Shown: positions 41,500 through 53,717 of the stretch, in pieces | Numbering within the stretch: the first letter of the stretch is position 1 | How the letters are laid out: each line of letters begins with the position of its first letter | Assembly: GCA_035235625.1 (NCBI GenBank) | Contig: CP141140.1 | Span: 8,452,685 to 8,516,684 of the forward strand | DNA: 64,000 nt | Direction: 5' to 3' | Source of the DNA: Saururus chinensis | Taxonomy: Eukaryota; Streptophyta; Magnoliopsida; Piperales; Saururaceae | Notes under the pieces: model-generated | The model's input: the letters and a program-made list of their open reading frames with translations, nothing else | Told to the model about the DNA's origin: nothing | The model's database searches: none | Program-made: the position numbers and the translations under genes

Positions 41500-42910
41500 T
41501 TCGTGTAGGGGAAAGAAACTCAATGTAATATCTATTAGTTTTACTGTTTTTTTATTAGTGTAAAGTTGTACTATTTTTTGTTTGATTGATTTTTGGTGTA
41601 ATGGTTTGGTTTCATCATGATTTTTTTAGATTATTTTGATTTTAGTTAGAAAATATTAGTATGTAGCTTAATCCACCAAGTGCCAAACTAATTGTTATCA
41701 TTTGCCATTTAATCCTTAATTAAAGAAGTAGGCCCCACCTTAAGACCCACGTCTATTTTGGGCAAGGTGCCAACTTCTTAGGCCATTGTTTCCTTACTAA
41801 GTCAATTCTAGACTCATTTACTTAACCTATATATAAATAGAAACATTGGTTATTTTCCCATTTGGGGTGGGCTGAGATTTGAGAGGCTTTAGAGAGCTCT
41901 ATCCCCATCTTAAGAAGGAAAATCTTAATCCAGTGTACAATCTCTCTAATCCTTCTATGTTTCTTTTGATTTTTTCCCTAAATCCCATATTCTTCTCATC
42001 TTACATGTGATATTAGGTTTTTCTTTTTCTCAAGTTTATTCTTTTCCCCATGTTTTGAAACCTAGATTCGGATTTCTTACTTCTACTCTAATGATTTTTA
42101 TTTTGGACAGAAGAGGGTGTTAGATCTATCATCTATTAGTGGTTGGAATTGATTTTTGCTTAGGGCTAATGTAACCTAATTTATTGGGTAAGGTTTCCTT
42201 AAGCTTTGGAAGTGATTCAAGGGTCTAAAATCTCATTTGAGGTAAATGATTTTTGTTTGATGAAGTTTTATTTGGATTAACACCATGTTTGTAGGTGGAT
42301 TCATGTTTTTGAAGCTTATCGATGAGTAAATTTGAGTCTTCTTAAATAGATGATTTAATGTTGTTTTTACATAAATGTGCATGAGAAATGTTAGATCTAT
42401 CATGTCTTAGACTTAAATGATTATATGAAGTTTCATAAAGTTTTATGAATTATTACTATATTTTGGAAAGAATTCGATTTGGTTTCAAGCATGAAAATAA
42501 ATGTTTTAAGAAACGTATGGGCTGGCTGTTCGATTGCCTTGTCAGGCTTATCGAACGGCCAATTGATCGACTGGCTGGATAGGTTGATCGATTGGCCAAA
42601 CAATGATTTTCATTGTCTTTGGTCCCGATCAATTGCCCCAAGGGGCCAATCGATCAGCTAAATAGAGAAACGACTTGTGGGTGACCAACGGGCTTGGGTG
42701 TAGATGCAGGTGACAGTTGACCTTGTTGGAGGATGGTTTGCCATAATTGGTCTAAGCGTCAATCAAGCTTGTCAAAGTGGCGATCAATCGACTTGCATTT
42801 TTGGTCGAGGGATATCAACGAGCTCGTGATCCACCTTTTCGATTCCCATTTTTAGTTGAGACATGAGTGAAGTCGTGTGAGAGAGGAATTCAAGACTAGC
42901 ACATCTCATA
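41500..42910 (+). mobile_element. LTR-like fragment related to the large Gypsy LTRs
   Basis: A good TATA (CTATATATAAATAG at about 41828) followed by a leader-like stretch, and repeats of the GATCGATTGGCC/CGATCAGCTAAA type (42530-42665), recall the CGTTCGATCAGCTAAGCGG repeats inside the solo LTR (38265-38350). No border or target duplication was found. It is interrupted on the right by the hAT MITE at 42919. A fossil piece with no coding part. Confidence 0.4.
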
Positions 42911-42918
42911 GCATTGAT

Positions 42919-43499
42919 TAGGGTTGTTAACAAGCCGAGTATCATCGAGCTTTAGAGTGTTCAAGCTTCAGCTTGAAACTTCTATTTTAAGCTCGAGTCG
43001 AGCTCGAATCGAGTTCAAGCCGAGTCGAGTTGTTATACTTTGTGATATTTACTTAGTTTTGTAATTAGTGACCGAGAGGTATTTAGAAAAAAAATTACTA
43101 AAACGAACATAGTTAGTAACTAGTACAATGTGTTAGATTAGAAAATCAAATAAATTAGTCTTTATTGATTTTAATTTCTAATTTAGATTATTAATACATG
43201 ACAAATGGAGTAAAGTTTCATAAAAAATGGTTTTAGATCTCATGAGACATACTATATAATTCCTCTAACAAAAAATATCATGTAATAGTACATGAAAAAA
43301 ATAAAAATGGTATATTAAATAGAAAGAATTAAAACTTTGGAGACATAAAATCTATATAAATCAAAAAATTAATGTACTTAATGTGAGTTTAAATTTTTAT
43401 CGAGCTTTAAGCCGAGCCAAACACATGTATGTTTGAGCTTAGCTTGACCAATTTTAAGTTCGAGCTCGAGTTAAATCGAGCTTACTTTAACACCCCTAA
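42919..43499. mobile_element. hAT-type MITE, 581 bp
   Basis: TAGGGTTGTTAACAAGCCGAG at the left is mirrored by the reverse complement of the right end, TTAGGGGTGTTAAAGTAAGC. AGCATTGAT stands on both sides, giving a perfect hAT-size (8 bp) target duplication. Subterminal GAGCTCGAGT words resemble the element at 26438. The AT-rich interior has no transposase, so it is non-autonomous. The perfect duplication suggests it is among the younger insertions here. Confidence 0.88.
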
Positions 43500-44064
43500 G
43501 CATTGATGGGTCCAAGGTAGCAGAGGAGGGCTCAGTTGTCGAGTCTAGGCTCTCCATCATGGCCTTGTCTTGCCATCAATAAGGAGGGTGGGAGGGCATA
43601 TGACACTTTTAGCTACTAATATTGTAGACCGATGTTTACACATGTCAAATTAGAGAGAAGAAGAAGGAGATTAGGGCTAAATTAAAATAAATAATCTACT
43701 CTTTCCTTGGTTTCTAAATGACTAATTAGGTCATAACCCTTACACAGATTTATATATCTCTAATAAAAAATTTAATCATAATAGAATTTCTAAGCAGAAT
43801 AAGCCTTTAACATTAGCCTAAACCAAATAGGAACAAACTCCTAATTACCCTAAAATGTCATTATCAATATTTAAATCCTAATTATAATAAACTTTGAAAT
43901 CATAACATACTAGCTCAATTTAATTTATGTTATTTCCCGTTTTCTACTTGGGCTTCAAACTATTCATGTTAGGCTGAGCATGGCTAGTTTGAACCCAGTA
44001 GTACTACCAAACAATTAAAAATGTTGCCCTTTGTTCACAATTTCATAACACAATAAAACGCATA

Positions 44065-44166
44065 CATCTGTCCATCCGATATTACTAGCTTCATTTAGTT
44101 TTTTAAAATAAGTTATTTTTAAAATTTTAAAAATTAAATAAAATTATTAATATAGGATAGAAAGAG
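44065..44166. mobile_element. Stowaway-like MITE
   Basis: CATCTGTCCATCCGATATTA at the left pairs with TTAATATAGGATAGAAAGAG at the right, with TA on both sides. The ends are mutated from the CTCCCTC form. Confidence 0.65.
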
Positions 44167-45404
44167 TAATAATTTATTCAAATATACAATCTAAATTTGG
44201 AATCATTATATACAAGGAGATTTACTTACTGAGTCCTAGGGCGTGTCATCCAATGAAATCACCCACAACCACACCTTTTTAATTTAGTAATCCCTTGTCC
44301 TACATTAGTTGCCCTACTTACTTTTTCAAAATGAACTAGTTTATTCAAGCTTCAAAGGGGATTACCTTATAGATATGTGACGAATTTGTGGGCAAACACC
44401 AAAGCCCATTGTGTATGGACAGGAGTCAACTTGAACCAAAACCCCTCCACCATAGAGCCACCCCATGGTAGAGATAGCTGACTGATATAGAGTGAGATTG
44501 ATGAAAGAGAGAGAGAGGTCATTATTCTCTCGAGAGAGAGGGAGAGAGAGGTCGGGAGAGTTGCTTGTTTATTGTGACAATTAGTGTGGAGAACTTATGA
44601 CCTCTTTATATAATTGTACCTCTATCCTCCCCTCACTGGGCCTAGTCTAAAGGCTCATTACAATTCCAATTCAAGTCAAACTCTCTTTGGGCTTACTATT
44701 AGTGTCTACTCTCAGAGAGTCTATAAAAGCCTAGCAACGTACAGCCATGCTTTTGGTCGTACTATCCCCACACACTTCAAAGTGCAATCGGGCCCATATC
44801 ATTGACCCTGTGTAAACTATGAGTCGTGGCCTCGCGGGACCATGCCGGCTCATCCAAATCGGCCCACAAGAGCTCATGTGGGCTGAACTATATATATCTA
44901 GAACCAACCGTTCAACTACTTACTTCTATGGGGATTTATCTCCCCCACATTGTGTGGATTCTGATCTCGGATTACAAGTTATTTTATGCTTCTCCGGCTT
45001 CTCAATTTGCAATGGGGGGCAGGATTAATTTAAAGAGTCTACTTTGAAGGTCCAATTTTGCAAGCCCGTTTCAGTACAAGCCCAGCATATGTTGTAAGCT
45101 ATTAACACCTTTTTTTTTAAAAAAAAGGGTTTCCAAAATACCTACTCTATTTATTAATTTGTTATTAATATTTAAATAATAACATAACACATCCTTAATA
45201 AAGTTTAGTTTTCTATTTATTTCAAAAATAAATGGTAGCCAAATCAACAATGATGATGCCCTTAGGATTCACCCAACCCCCAATTGGGTTTAGTTAAAAA
45301 AACTCGACTGCAGTTACCGAATGAGGCCCTAGCCAGGTTGTCGTGTCGCAACATGCAACTTGGTACCCGGAGGCGTTGAAACATATATTTTTTTGTAAAG
45401 TCCC

Positions 45405-45549
45405 GTTTATATGAGCCTGAGCTCATATTCGCCTACGTGAGCTCAGACTCTATAATGAGTATTATGGGCCGCCGGATATAAATCTGACGGCCTATAGAGC
45501 CCGAGCTCACGTAGGCGAATATGAGCCCAAGCTTATATAAACTTTTTCC
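45405..45549. mobile_element. Hairpin MITE family, copy 3 (long perfect arms)
   Basis: GTTTATATGAGCCTGAGCTC and ATATTCGCCTACGTGAGCTC on the left are mirrored by GAGCTCACGTAGGCGAATAT and GAGCCCAAGCTTATATAAAC on the right. The arms are almost 45 bp with few mismatches around a roughly 50 bp centre. It is the best-preserved hairpin of the family in this window. Confidence 0.8.
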
Positions 45550-45722
45550 ATATAAGATTGTTGACAAAATAATACATTGAGAAATGACATGATTTTAAAA
45601 AAATTAAAATAAAATAAAATATTTTTATCTTATCATAGAAAAAAGTATAAGGTGGAAAACAATTTGTCTTGGCACTTAATGTTCATTTGTTAATGTAAAA
45701 TTAATCTATTGGGAAAAGCCGA

Positions 45723-46590
45723 TTAATTTAAGCGGTGAGAAAAGCAGGTGATAATTTTAGTAAGGAAAAAATTACTCAAAGCTACAACTTTGGTGAGCTG
45801 CAGCTCTATGACCATCATGGCCAGGGAGCTGCAGATTTAGTGAGCAGAAAGACCAACACAGGAAATACGGTGTTGAGGAAAGACCCCATCAAACCATGGG
45901 GGCTCTCCGGCCTGCTAAAATTCCAAGCCACAAAAGCAGAAAATGAACGATGACATAAACACTAAGGGCCGTTGGTGTACATGCATATTTCATCTTCTGA
46001 TGAAACCAATTTCCATTGAAGTAATTATCCTACTGTTTTATTAAGGAACAGATTACCTTTGCCTTATATGTTGTGGTTGCAGGTTCTCAAAAGATGTTTA
46101 TGAACAAGTTTTACAACGAGATTGTTGGCCGCTGCTCTTGAAACTAACGCTCGTTTCGGTTGTTCTATCCAAAGCTGAAGATGATTAGGCCTCTACCTAG
46201 TTTCTAAATGAATGGGAGTAGTCATTAGAAAATACTCTATCTGTCTCATATTAATTGTCCTAAACTAATTTTAGTTTATTTTAGATTTATAATCCTGACA
46301 ATTAACGTGGGTCAGAGGAGCAGCAATGAATGTGCGACATTAGTTGGGCCCTTAAGTCCAACCGTAGGGACTCAACTATTTTATAAGTTGATAGAATTGA
46401 TTGTAACACTCTCTGACGAAAACCTAAGCCCAATGTAATCAGGGCTATAGAAGACATTTTATCAGTTGATCAGATAGCAGTGGTCAAGATAAGAACAAAA
46501 ATGGCAGTATGTGGCTTGATTTTTGTTTATCATCATATATAGGAGATTTTTATGAAGCCGACGCAACTCGATTCACGTTGGTTTTTGCTT
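45723..46590. repeat. Dispersed homologous segment, copy B
   Basis: Homologous to 34842-35650, in the same orientation. It contains an extra Stowaway-like MITE (46235-46320) that is missing at the matching place of copy A (near 35340) and an extra GAGCTGCAGCTCTATGACC region near 45795. The MITE therefore came in after the duplication. Confidence 0.75.
46235..46320. mobile_element. Stowaway-like MITE inserted in copy B
   Basis: CTCTATCTGTCTCATATTAA at the left is mirrored by ATTAACGTGGGTCAGAGGAG at the right. Comparison with copy A, which reads from GTCATTAG almost directly into the GCGACAATAG block, shows this segment as an insertion. Confidence 0.75.
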
Positions 46591-48468
46591 CCGTAATGCG
46601 ACAGTTGCATACCGGCCGGCCATATTAAAATTGATTTAAGCGGCTTAATTATTTTCTGCCTGTTCGCTTAGAAACTGCCTCTCATTCTACCAATCCACGT
46701 GATTCATTGACCATTGTTAAGTTATAACTCGAAGAGATTCAGTCAAGCAAGATTAACCGTAGTTCCCTGGAAGTCTATCTCAATGTCAGCTTGAAAAGAA
46801 CCTGTATGTAAATTTTATCAGTCAGGCTGAGCTGTCTGAATCTCTGAATTGGAGCTTTCATGATCTCATATTAGGCAGTTGCAAGTGGAGCTTTGTGCCA
46901 GTCATGCATATGTAATAAACCAGAGATTTTTTAACATGACATTTTCCTTATTTTGTCGCTTGAACTTTTTAACTGACTCTAGCCTGGCCCTTGGCTTCCA
47001 AAGTTCCACTAAAACTGCTCAGACAAACTAGACAGCTTTCTAGTCGACCGGCCAAAACTTCCCTATTAGAAAGTTGATGATTGAACTACACAAGCATGGA
47101 ATATGTGTTGCGTGCCTTGAGCAAGTTAAGTGAAACTTCACGTGATTCCATCGTTCCTTTCACGGTGGATATAAAGCTGGACAGCGAGATCGCGGCCCTC
47201 GCATCACATTATAAGATCGATCCCGGCATCATTCGCTATAACACGTTACAAGCAACAAAAAGATTTTGTTATAACTGTCCCATATTAATCATTCTATTAA
47301 TTTTTATAAAATAAATTAAATAAAAATTATATCTACATAATTAAACTCCCTAAGCTGGGGACCTACCGGATTACCCTGAATCTTTCATCTTTTTTAACAA
47401 ACAAACAAATGAGTTTATATGCACTCCAATAAACCCCTCGGTACCTCAATAACCCCATAGACTCCTTTATAAATTTATAAGTAAGACGGGGTATTGAGGA
47501 AATTAGTAGGGTGTATATAAACTCATTTTTTAGTAAATAGCACATCTTGAGAAAGAGGGTGATAATTCACTTATCTGTAGTAACTGTTGATGTAAACGCA
47601 CATAAATTTCTTTTTAAATTCAATTAATTAGTTCCAATTTAATTCTATGGCCTCATCAAGTTAATTCGTTTAGTAAATAGCACATCTTGTTCCAATTTTG
47701 AGGTCAAGTTAATTCCACTTAGAGGTTATGTTATCACTATTTTTCTAAAAAAAAAGTAGGTAGTATTGCTTATGCTACTACTATGAGGGCAATGCCCCGC
47801 ATGACTTGTATTGTTTTTTGAGAAATTGAATTTACCCCCAATGCGCATTATCCCACCACCACCTATGGAAACCTTCACGTCACCCCATATAAAAAATAGA
47901 TTGTTAACTTCTGACAATGGGTGATATTGCCAGGTTAACTTGATGGAATACATGTGTTATATGGTTTTGGTTACATTAGATGTATTACATGGAATACATG
48001 TGTTCCTCTTTTACTCTCACATAAGAAATAATATAAAAACAGATATAGACAGAGAAAGAGAAACTCTTTTGCTTCTTCTTTTTAATATCAAATTGTCAAA
48101 AATAAAAAAACTGATCCAGACAAATGTAATATCAACACTATATATGAGATTCTGATGTCTTCTTCTATACCGACCGCATCACTAGGGGACCTAAGAAAAC
48201 CATAATATTTTTTTAAATAAAAAGCCCAATACAAAAGAATAACTGCAATACTTGGCGGGGTTTATGCGCATCTTCACAAAAGGTCGGAGTACGTATGAAT
48301 TGTATTTACCCTTATATTTTTTATATTATAACTTTAATAGCTCCATTTGGTTTTTTAAAATAAACTAATTTTAATTTATTTTAAAAAATAAAACTATTAA
48401 TATAAGACATTAAGAATAATATTTTTTATTGAATGGCAAAACCCACAATTATGAGAATAGAAAATGAG

Positions 48469-48590
48469 TTTCATTTATATGAGCCTACACTCACGCGTCA
48501 CTACATTACCCTGGCATCATGCACTGTAGAATTTTGATTTGATAGGCTCATGCAGTCACATGTGAGCCTTAGCTCATATAAACTTTTTCC
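48469..48590. mobile_element. Hairpin MITE family, copy 4
   Basis: CATTTATATGAGCCTACACTC at the left is mirrored by GAGCCTTAGCTCATATAAAC and TTTTTCC at the right. It is shorter and more diverged than copy 3, but the ends are the same. Confidence 0.65.
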
Positions 48591-49428
48591 ATATAAAATC
48601 CTTTTTATTATATTTTTTTAAGTCCTCAACTACTTAAATTGAGCTAAATGAAAATATTAATATGGAATAAATTTTTTATCTAGCTATTTATATGGGATAA
48701 AGGGAGTATTACTTTATAAGTTATGATCTTATTAATTTTATTTATTCATAATTACTATTACTTAGAACTATTTGCTAATCAACTACAGTTCGGCATTGTT
48801 ACGCTTAAGGTCCTACCTCCATCTTGCAAGCTTTATTATATGGTGGTCATGCCATAGATCATAGATGTATTTTCTTTTTATAATAATCTCACCAACTAGT
48901 CAGAGGTTTATAATCTTATCCTTTTATTTAATGCAATTCAATAGTGTATAATGACAATGGAAGACAGATTCAGTATCTTGAATTTACACCTGAACGAGAA
49001 GCGAGTTGACGCCTTGCTTATTTTGGTTTGACTTTTCCACTATCTTATTTTTATGTTTAATTTTTCTTTCCTATTTCATCTCTCATTCCGTGTTCGTTTA
49101 TTTCTATTATAGTTGCATAAACATTGCTCCATGATATAATAAAAAAAAGATGGATAAAAATATTGATTCTTCTCCTTGTTCTCAGGTTGGTAAGGCAAAG
49201 TTGTGGTTAATATTTTAATGAGTCAAATTACAAGGAAATTAGAAACATGAAGCTATCAATTGGAATACGAGTTTGACAGGTACCACTTAGTTACGTATAG
49301 ACATGATCATCACTCATTAGGCAGAAGAGCATTGTTAATGTATATGATCAGCGACACTATCACCTCCGAGCAGTTACATCTTCTCCACCTTGTATTTTTG
49401 CTTATCTCCATGATCCAGAGGATGTATG

Positions 49429-49552
49429 GCCATTGCAAAAGTAGAGGGAAGCTTGCTGCTCTACTTTCTTTGAGTGGCTTCATTTTGTGTATCGCCATTG
49501 CAAAAGTGGAGGGAAGCTTGCTGCTCTACTTTCTTTGAGTGGCATCATTTTG
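49429..49552 (+). repeat. Tandem duplication, period 65 bp
   Basis: GCCATTGCAAAAGTRGAGGG, then AAGCTTGCTGCTCTACTTTC, then TTTGAGTGGC occurs twice in a row (starts 49429 and 49494). The copies are nearly identical over 59 bp, so the duplication is recent. Confidence 0.9.
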
Positions 49553-49897
49553 TTAACGGGACGAAGAAATCATTATCAATAAAATGAAAAGCAAGGAGGC
49601 CATTATGCACATCCAGTGAGTAACCGCCCATCAGCGAACTTGAAAAGGGGGCAAATGGTTAGCTGTCTTGGGCCGGCTTCACTAATTTTTTTCTATTTAA
49701 GGGGAAAATATTAGGTACGAATAAGGTATCGACGTGACATATTTATATGGTGCTAATCACCAATCATAAAGTGACTTGTTCATGCCTGTTTTTATTAACT
49801 CTTTTAAAATAGCCGACGTAATAAGAAATACGATATTAATTCCTTATCTGTACCTAATATTTTTCCTTATTAAAGACTGAACTGGTACAGTAGAGAC

Positions 49898-50893
49898 CAG
49901 TGTTTTAAAAACCGACCCGGACACCGACCCGGATTGGTGTCCTAGCCGGTTCAACCTGGGTCAACCGTGGGTCAACCCGGGTTGACCCGATGTATATATA
50001 AAATATTTTTTTCTACACTAACCCTAATCCCACTGCTCCCTCCTTCTCCTTTCTTCCTCCTCTCCGACCGTCCTACTCCCTCTCGCCGGCAACCAGACTT
50101 CGACGATCACCTCCTCTCCACGACTCCACCCCAACCGGCAGCCACCCTCCGGCGGCCGAGCTCCTCTCCACGGCTCCCTCTCCACCCCGGCGGCTAAGCT
50201 CGACCACAAATGGCGACAGAGGCATGGAAGCAGGAGAGAAAGGAAGGAATGGACGGCAGCCGCCAGCCCAAACTGCCCAAAGTTTCTCCCTTTCCGTTGA
50301 GCGCAGTTTTCTTTTTCTCCGTCTGTTTATATCTGGCTTTCTTCTATAGCTGGAATCGATTCCAACTCTTTGGGCGAATTCTGATTTCTGGGTATAATGA
50401 AAGCTGCAGATCTGAATTGAGGAATAACAGAGTAGAGATCTGATTTGCGGTTGAGTAGAGATATGATTTGTGGTTGATATTGACATCTAGGTTTCAATTT
50501 GTTCATTATTTTGTTCATTCCTTCTGCCCGATTGTTCTCATCATGGTCCCAATCAAGTTATAAGGATGATACTTTGGTGACCAATATCCTATTTGCGAAC
50601 TTGAGAAGTTTCTGCCTTTGTGTGAGACAATCTTGGCATTGAGAGCCAACTCGGTCTCTGCTATCTGTACTCTATTGGTTTCCCACCATTCATCAATCTT
50701 TATTATGTTGTTTTTTTTTTCTTCAAAAACCGGACCGGACCGGAACTCAGGGTTCACGGTTTAACCGGCCGGGTCATACTAACCCGGCCGGGTTAAACCA
50801 ACCCGGAAATCTACTTGAACCGGCCCATTTTTTACAACGGGTCCAGTTGAACCCAATTGGACCGGACAGTCCGGTCCAGTTTTTAAAACACTG
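49898..50893. mobile_element. hAT-type non-autonomous element, 996 bp, possible gene capture
   Basis: CAGTGTTTTAAAAACCGACC at the left is mirrored by the reverse complement of the right end, CAGTGTTTTAAAAACTGGAC. Flanks GTAGAGAC and GTGGAGAC differ at one base, an 8 bp hAT-type duplication. Subterminal zones are full of CCGGxCCGG and AACCCGGG words. The middle (50020-50520) is different in character: C/T-rich leader-like sequence followed by a 77-codon frame, as if a host gene start had been taken in. No transposase. Confidence 0.82.
50210..50443 (+). pseudogene. Possible captured gene 5' end inside the hAT-type element
   Basis: An open frame of 77 codons starts with MATEAWKQERKEGMDGSRQ and has one strongly hydrophobic segment (about residues 28-45, PLSAVFFFSVCLYLAFFY). 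It is preceded by a C/T-rich stretch with CCGCCGG/CACCCC words, like a plant 5' UTR. A signal-anchor type N-terminus followed by a sudden end in AT-rich, intron-like sequence fits capture of a first exon. The parent gene was not recognised, and it may not be expressed. Confidence 0.35.
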
Positions 50894-53717
50894 GTGGAGA
50901 CCATGATCAGGGACCTCATTCGTGGGCTGGCCCGGGCTCTTATAGAAAATATTCAGTAAAAAAAAGCACACGTTTTGTTGTGTAGCTGGCATATTGGCAT
51001 TAACATTTGACAGCTTATCCTTACACTCATAGAATTTGCAAGGGACTAAACTCCGGCGTGCAAGTTAAAAAATTCTTTGTTTCCCCTTTTTCTTTTTCTT
51101 GGAGCACCCATCCTCTAAGACCTTGTTTTGTAGAGGTTCTAATTACAACGCTCCCAATAATGGTTTATAATTAATTCAAGATGCCCCGGATCCTCCATAT
51201 ATCCGGCCTCGGCACTTTTCATGTTTTAAAATTCAGCCTTGCTACTAATCAGATTGGTGGCCGTGACGCGTTTAACCCGATTTAAGTGGAGGTACCGTTC
51301 CATAAGCCATGTGGTAAGTACGTCTATTTACTATTTCACAAGTTTTAAAAGTTTTTACGGGTTTAAACTTAAACATATATGTTAAAATAAATGGATTTAT
51401 GCACAGCCACGTAATGAAACGGTTCTTTTGTCCGTTCAACGTGTGGGTCATAAACTCGTACTCAGCAGGTACCCAAACGAACTGGCCTCATTTTTAACCG
51501 GTCCCAGTTAAACCCGTCAGGTCCTAGTTTTAAAAACCGCCTGCCAATTGCCATTTCCTCCCCGGCCATTTGCAGTAGCCATCGAGGAGGAGTCCCGTCC
51601 GGCGGTCTTCACTGTCCTCGAGTCATTCTTTGACGAAACCCGGCTCATCGAAATCAACGTAATTGGTGGTGAACGGTAACGTCTATTCTCCCTGGTCGTC
51701 GTTGTCGTCAGTGGCGCTCAATTGGTACAAAGACAAAGAGCAACCTAAACATGATCAGCGTCTTGTGCAAGGAGCCAAGGACTGTATGCTACAGCGGCGA
51801 GCTCGTATTATTAGACCAGTCGGGACGCACATTAAAAGCCTACTTCATCTTTTCATCACTGAGTGTGTTTTTTAACGTCACATAAATAATTTTCTTAAAA
51901 AAAAAATTACAATGCCTAATGAAACCTCGTCGGTGGACTTTTTCTTGGACTTGGACGCGGGGTGGTAGGGCCTACGCCACTATTGTTGAATGTTGGGGGC
52001 CCCGACATTTTTATTTTTCTTCTCCTTCTTCCTTTTTTTTTTTTTATTAAAACTACGACATTGTTCAGTTTGCGCTCTTCGTTATCCGCATTCTCTTCCA
52101 CACGGGACGGAGCTATGATACGTATTTTTGTCTTGCTCCTCCGTCAGTCAAACAAATGTTTTTTTCATTTTCTAAATAGAAATCCCCTCTCCTCCTCCGC
52201 AAATTGCGATTAATTCTTCGTTTTGTTGTCTCGCTCGTGACGACTTCGAAATGAAGACAACAAAAGTGGGGTACACCGCCCGACGTGGTCGTGGAAACAT
52301 GCGGAGAGAGAGACATGGGGACGTGGATACGGTCGTGGCACCTTAATTGCACCCGCCGTTCCCCATCTCCCACTGTCCCAACTATTAATTACCCCCTTCA
52401 CAGCCATAACTCCTCTCATTATTCCCCTTAATTAATTACACCAATTTCAATCCAATCGAATTCCTAGGCCCTAATTAATGAGTCCCTTGACAATCCAACT
52501 TCACGTGAGAATCCCCTGAGATGCTACACGGCTCAGCTGACCGGAGGGGAGCGTTACCTACGGAGTGTCTTGCTTGCCTCTCACGGAGATACCGTTGAGG
52601 ATAGCACCCAAAGCCTGCCGTTACAAAATGGAAGGAAGAAATTTTCAAAAAAGAGATAAATGACGAGCATGAAATATAACTTCCCTCGGCAGAGGTGGTA
52701 GGTGTCAGTCACAAGGCCCGACAATCACAAGGAAAAGCGCATACTCTTACAAAAACAATGAAAGTGAAGGAAAAAAAGGCTAAGCATTTGGTTAGAAGCT
52801 AAGACCCAAAACTCGCTGACTCTCATCGTACAAATATTACAATGTATTCATAGTTTACTGTAGCTAAACGATTATAACATGTCTTTCACCATGCGTCACT
52901 ATATACAATTATACACTAGAGTGTGTAGCAACCACTTATGTAGTAGGCAACAACTATCAGTCATTACTATATTTTTGGCTAAGATATACTTGGGTCTTAG
53001 TAGAGATCGTGCTAGCTAATTATACAACCGCCAACCTTGATATGTCGCTCATATAACAATGAGAAGGAGAAGACATAACCACACCATTAAGATGCCTTTT
53101 ACTTATCTTCTATACATCTGTGTATGTACCTCTGTGTATATGTTAAGCTTCTTTCCTCGTCCGCACATAAACTCGTCCCGTATATCACTCCTCCCGTATA
53201 CCACGAACGAACAAGGGTGTTACAGTAAGACAATGCCAGAGGGCGGAGGTAATTTTGACAGTAGGCGTTAGAGACACGGCAAAAGTTGTTTTATCGCAAA
53301 AAAAAATAAAATTGAGTAATGGCCTCAATTACCATTGCCATGAATGCATAGACTTGCTCATACAAGGCTGTGTGTGTATTTAATACTACTTTTTCCATTC
53401 CCGCTTGCTCGTTCCAATCCCCCTCACCTCCCTCTCTCTAATCGCAACGTCGCCATTATTACAGACACAGTGGAATATTTGAAGAAGAGAAGAAAAGAGA
53501 AGGCAACAATTCTTATCATCTGCAAACTCTCTCTCCTCACAAGTTGTCTGGTACCTCTAGCCAGCTTTTCCAAAGAAATTGAGCAACACCACCCAAGAGG
53601 GCCAAGACCCACTTCTCCAAATTTCTCACAGTTTGTTCAGTAGATTCAGCGGCCTTTTCTTCTTGGACTCCACTCATTCCTCTTCTTCTTATGTAAAGCA
53701 ACGGGATATTGTTCCAA
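50894..53717. other. Intergenic DNA before the TBL gene
   Basis: No gene was recognised. 51480-51545 (TTTTTAACCGGTCCCAGTTA...TAGTTTTAAAAACCG) resembles an end of the CAGTG hAT family. Just after it, 51575-51680 has a coding-like run (...RPAVFTVLESFFDETRLI...) of unknown origin that is too short to call. 52240-52400 is GC-richer. 53400-53700 is C/T-rich and is probably the TBL 5' leader. Confidence 0.45.

Larger units (their letters stand above)
46600..49897. other. Intergenic DNA with MITE remnants
   Basis: 47081-47270 has an open plus-strand frame with codon-like composition (...DIKLDSEIAALASHYKID...), but no family was recognised and no partner exons were found. 48339-48411 and 48600-48706 are Stowaway-like pieces (AATAGCTCCATTTGG...; ...GGGATAAAGGGAGTA). 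The rest is AT-rich, apart from the hairpin copy and tandem repeat listed separately. Confidence 0.5.
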
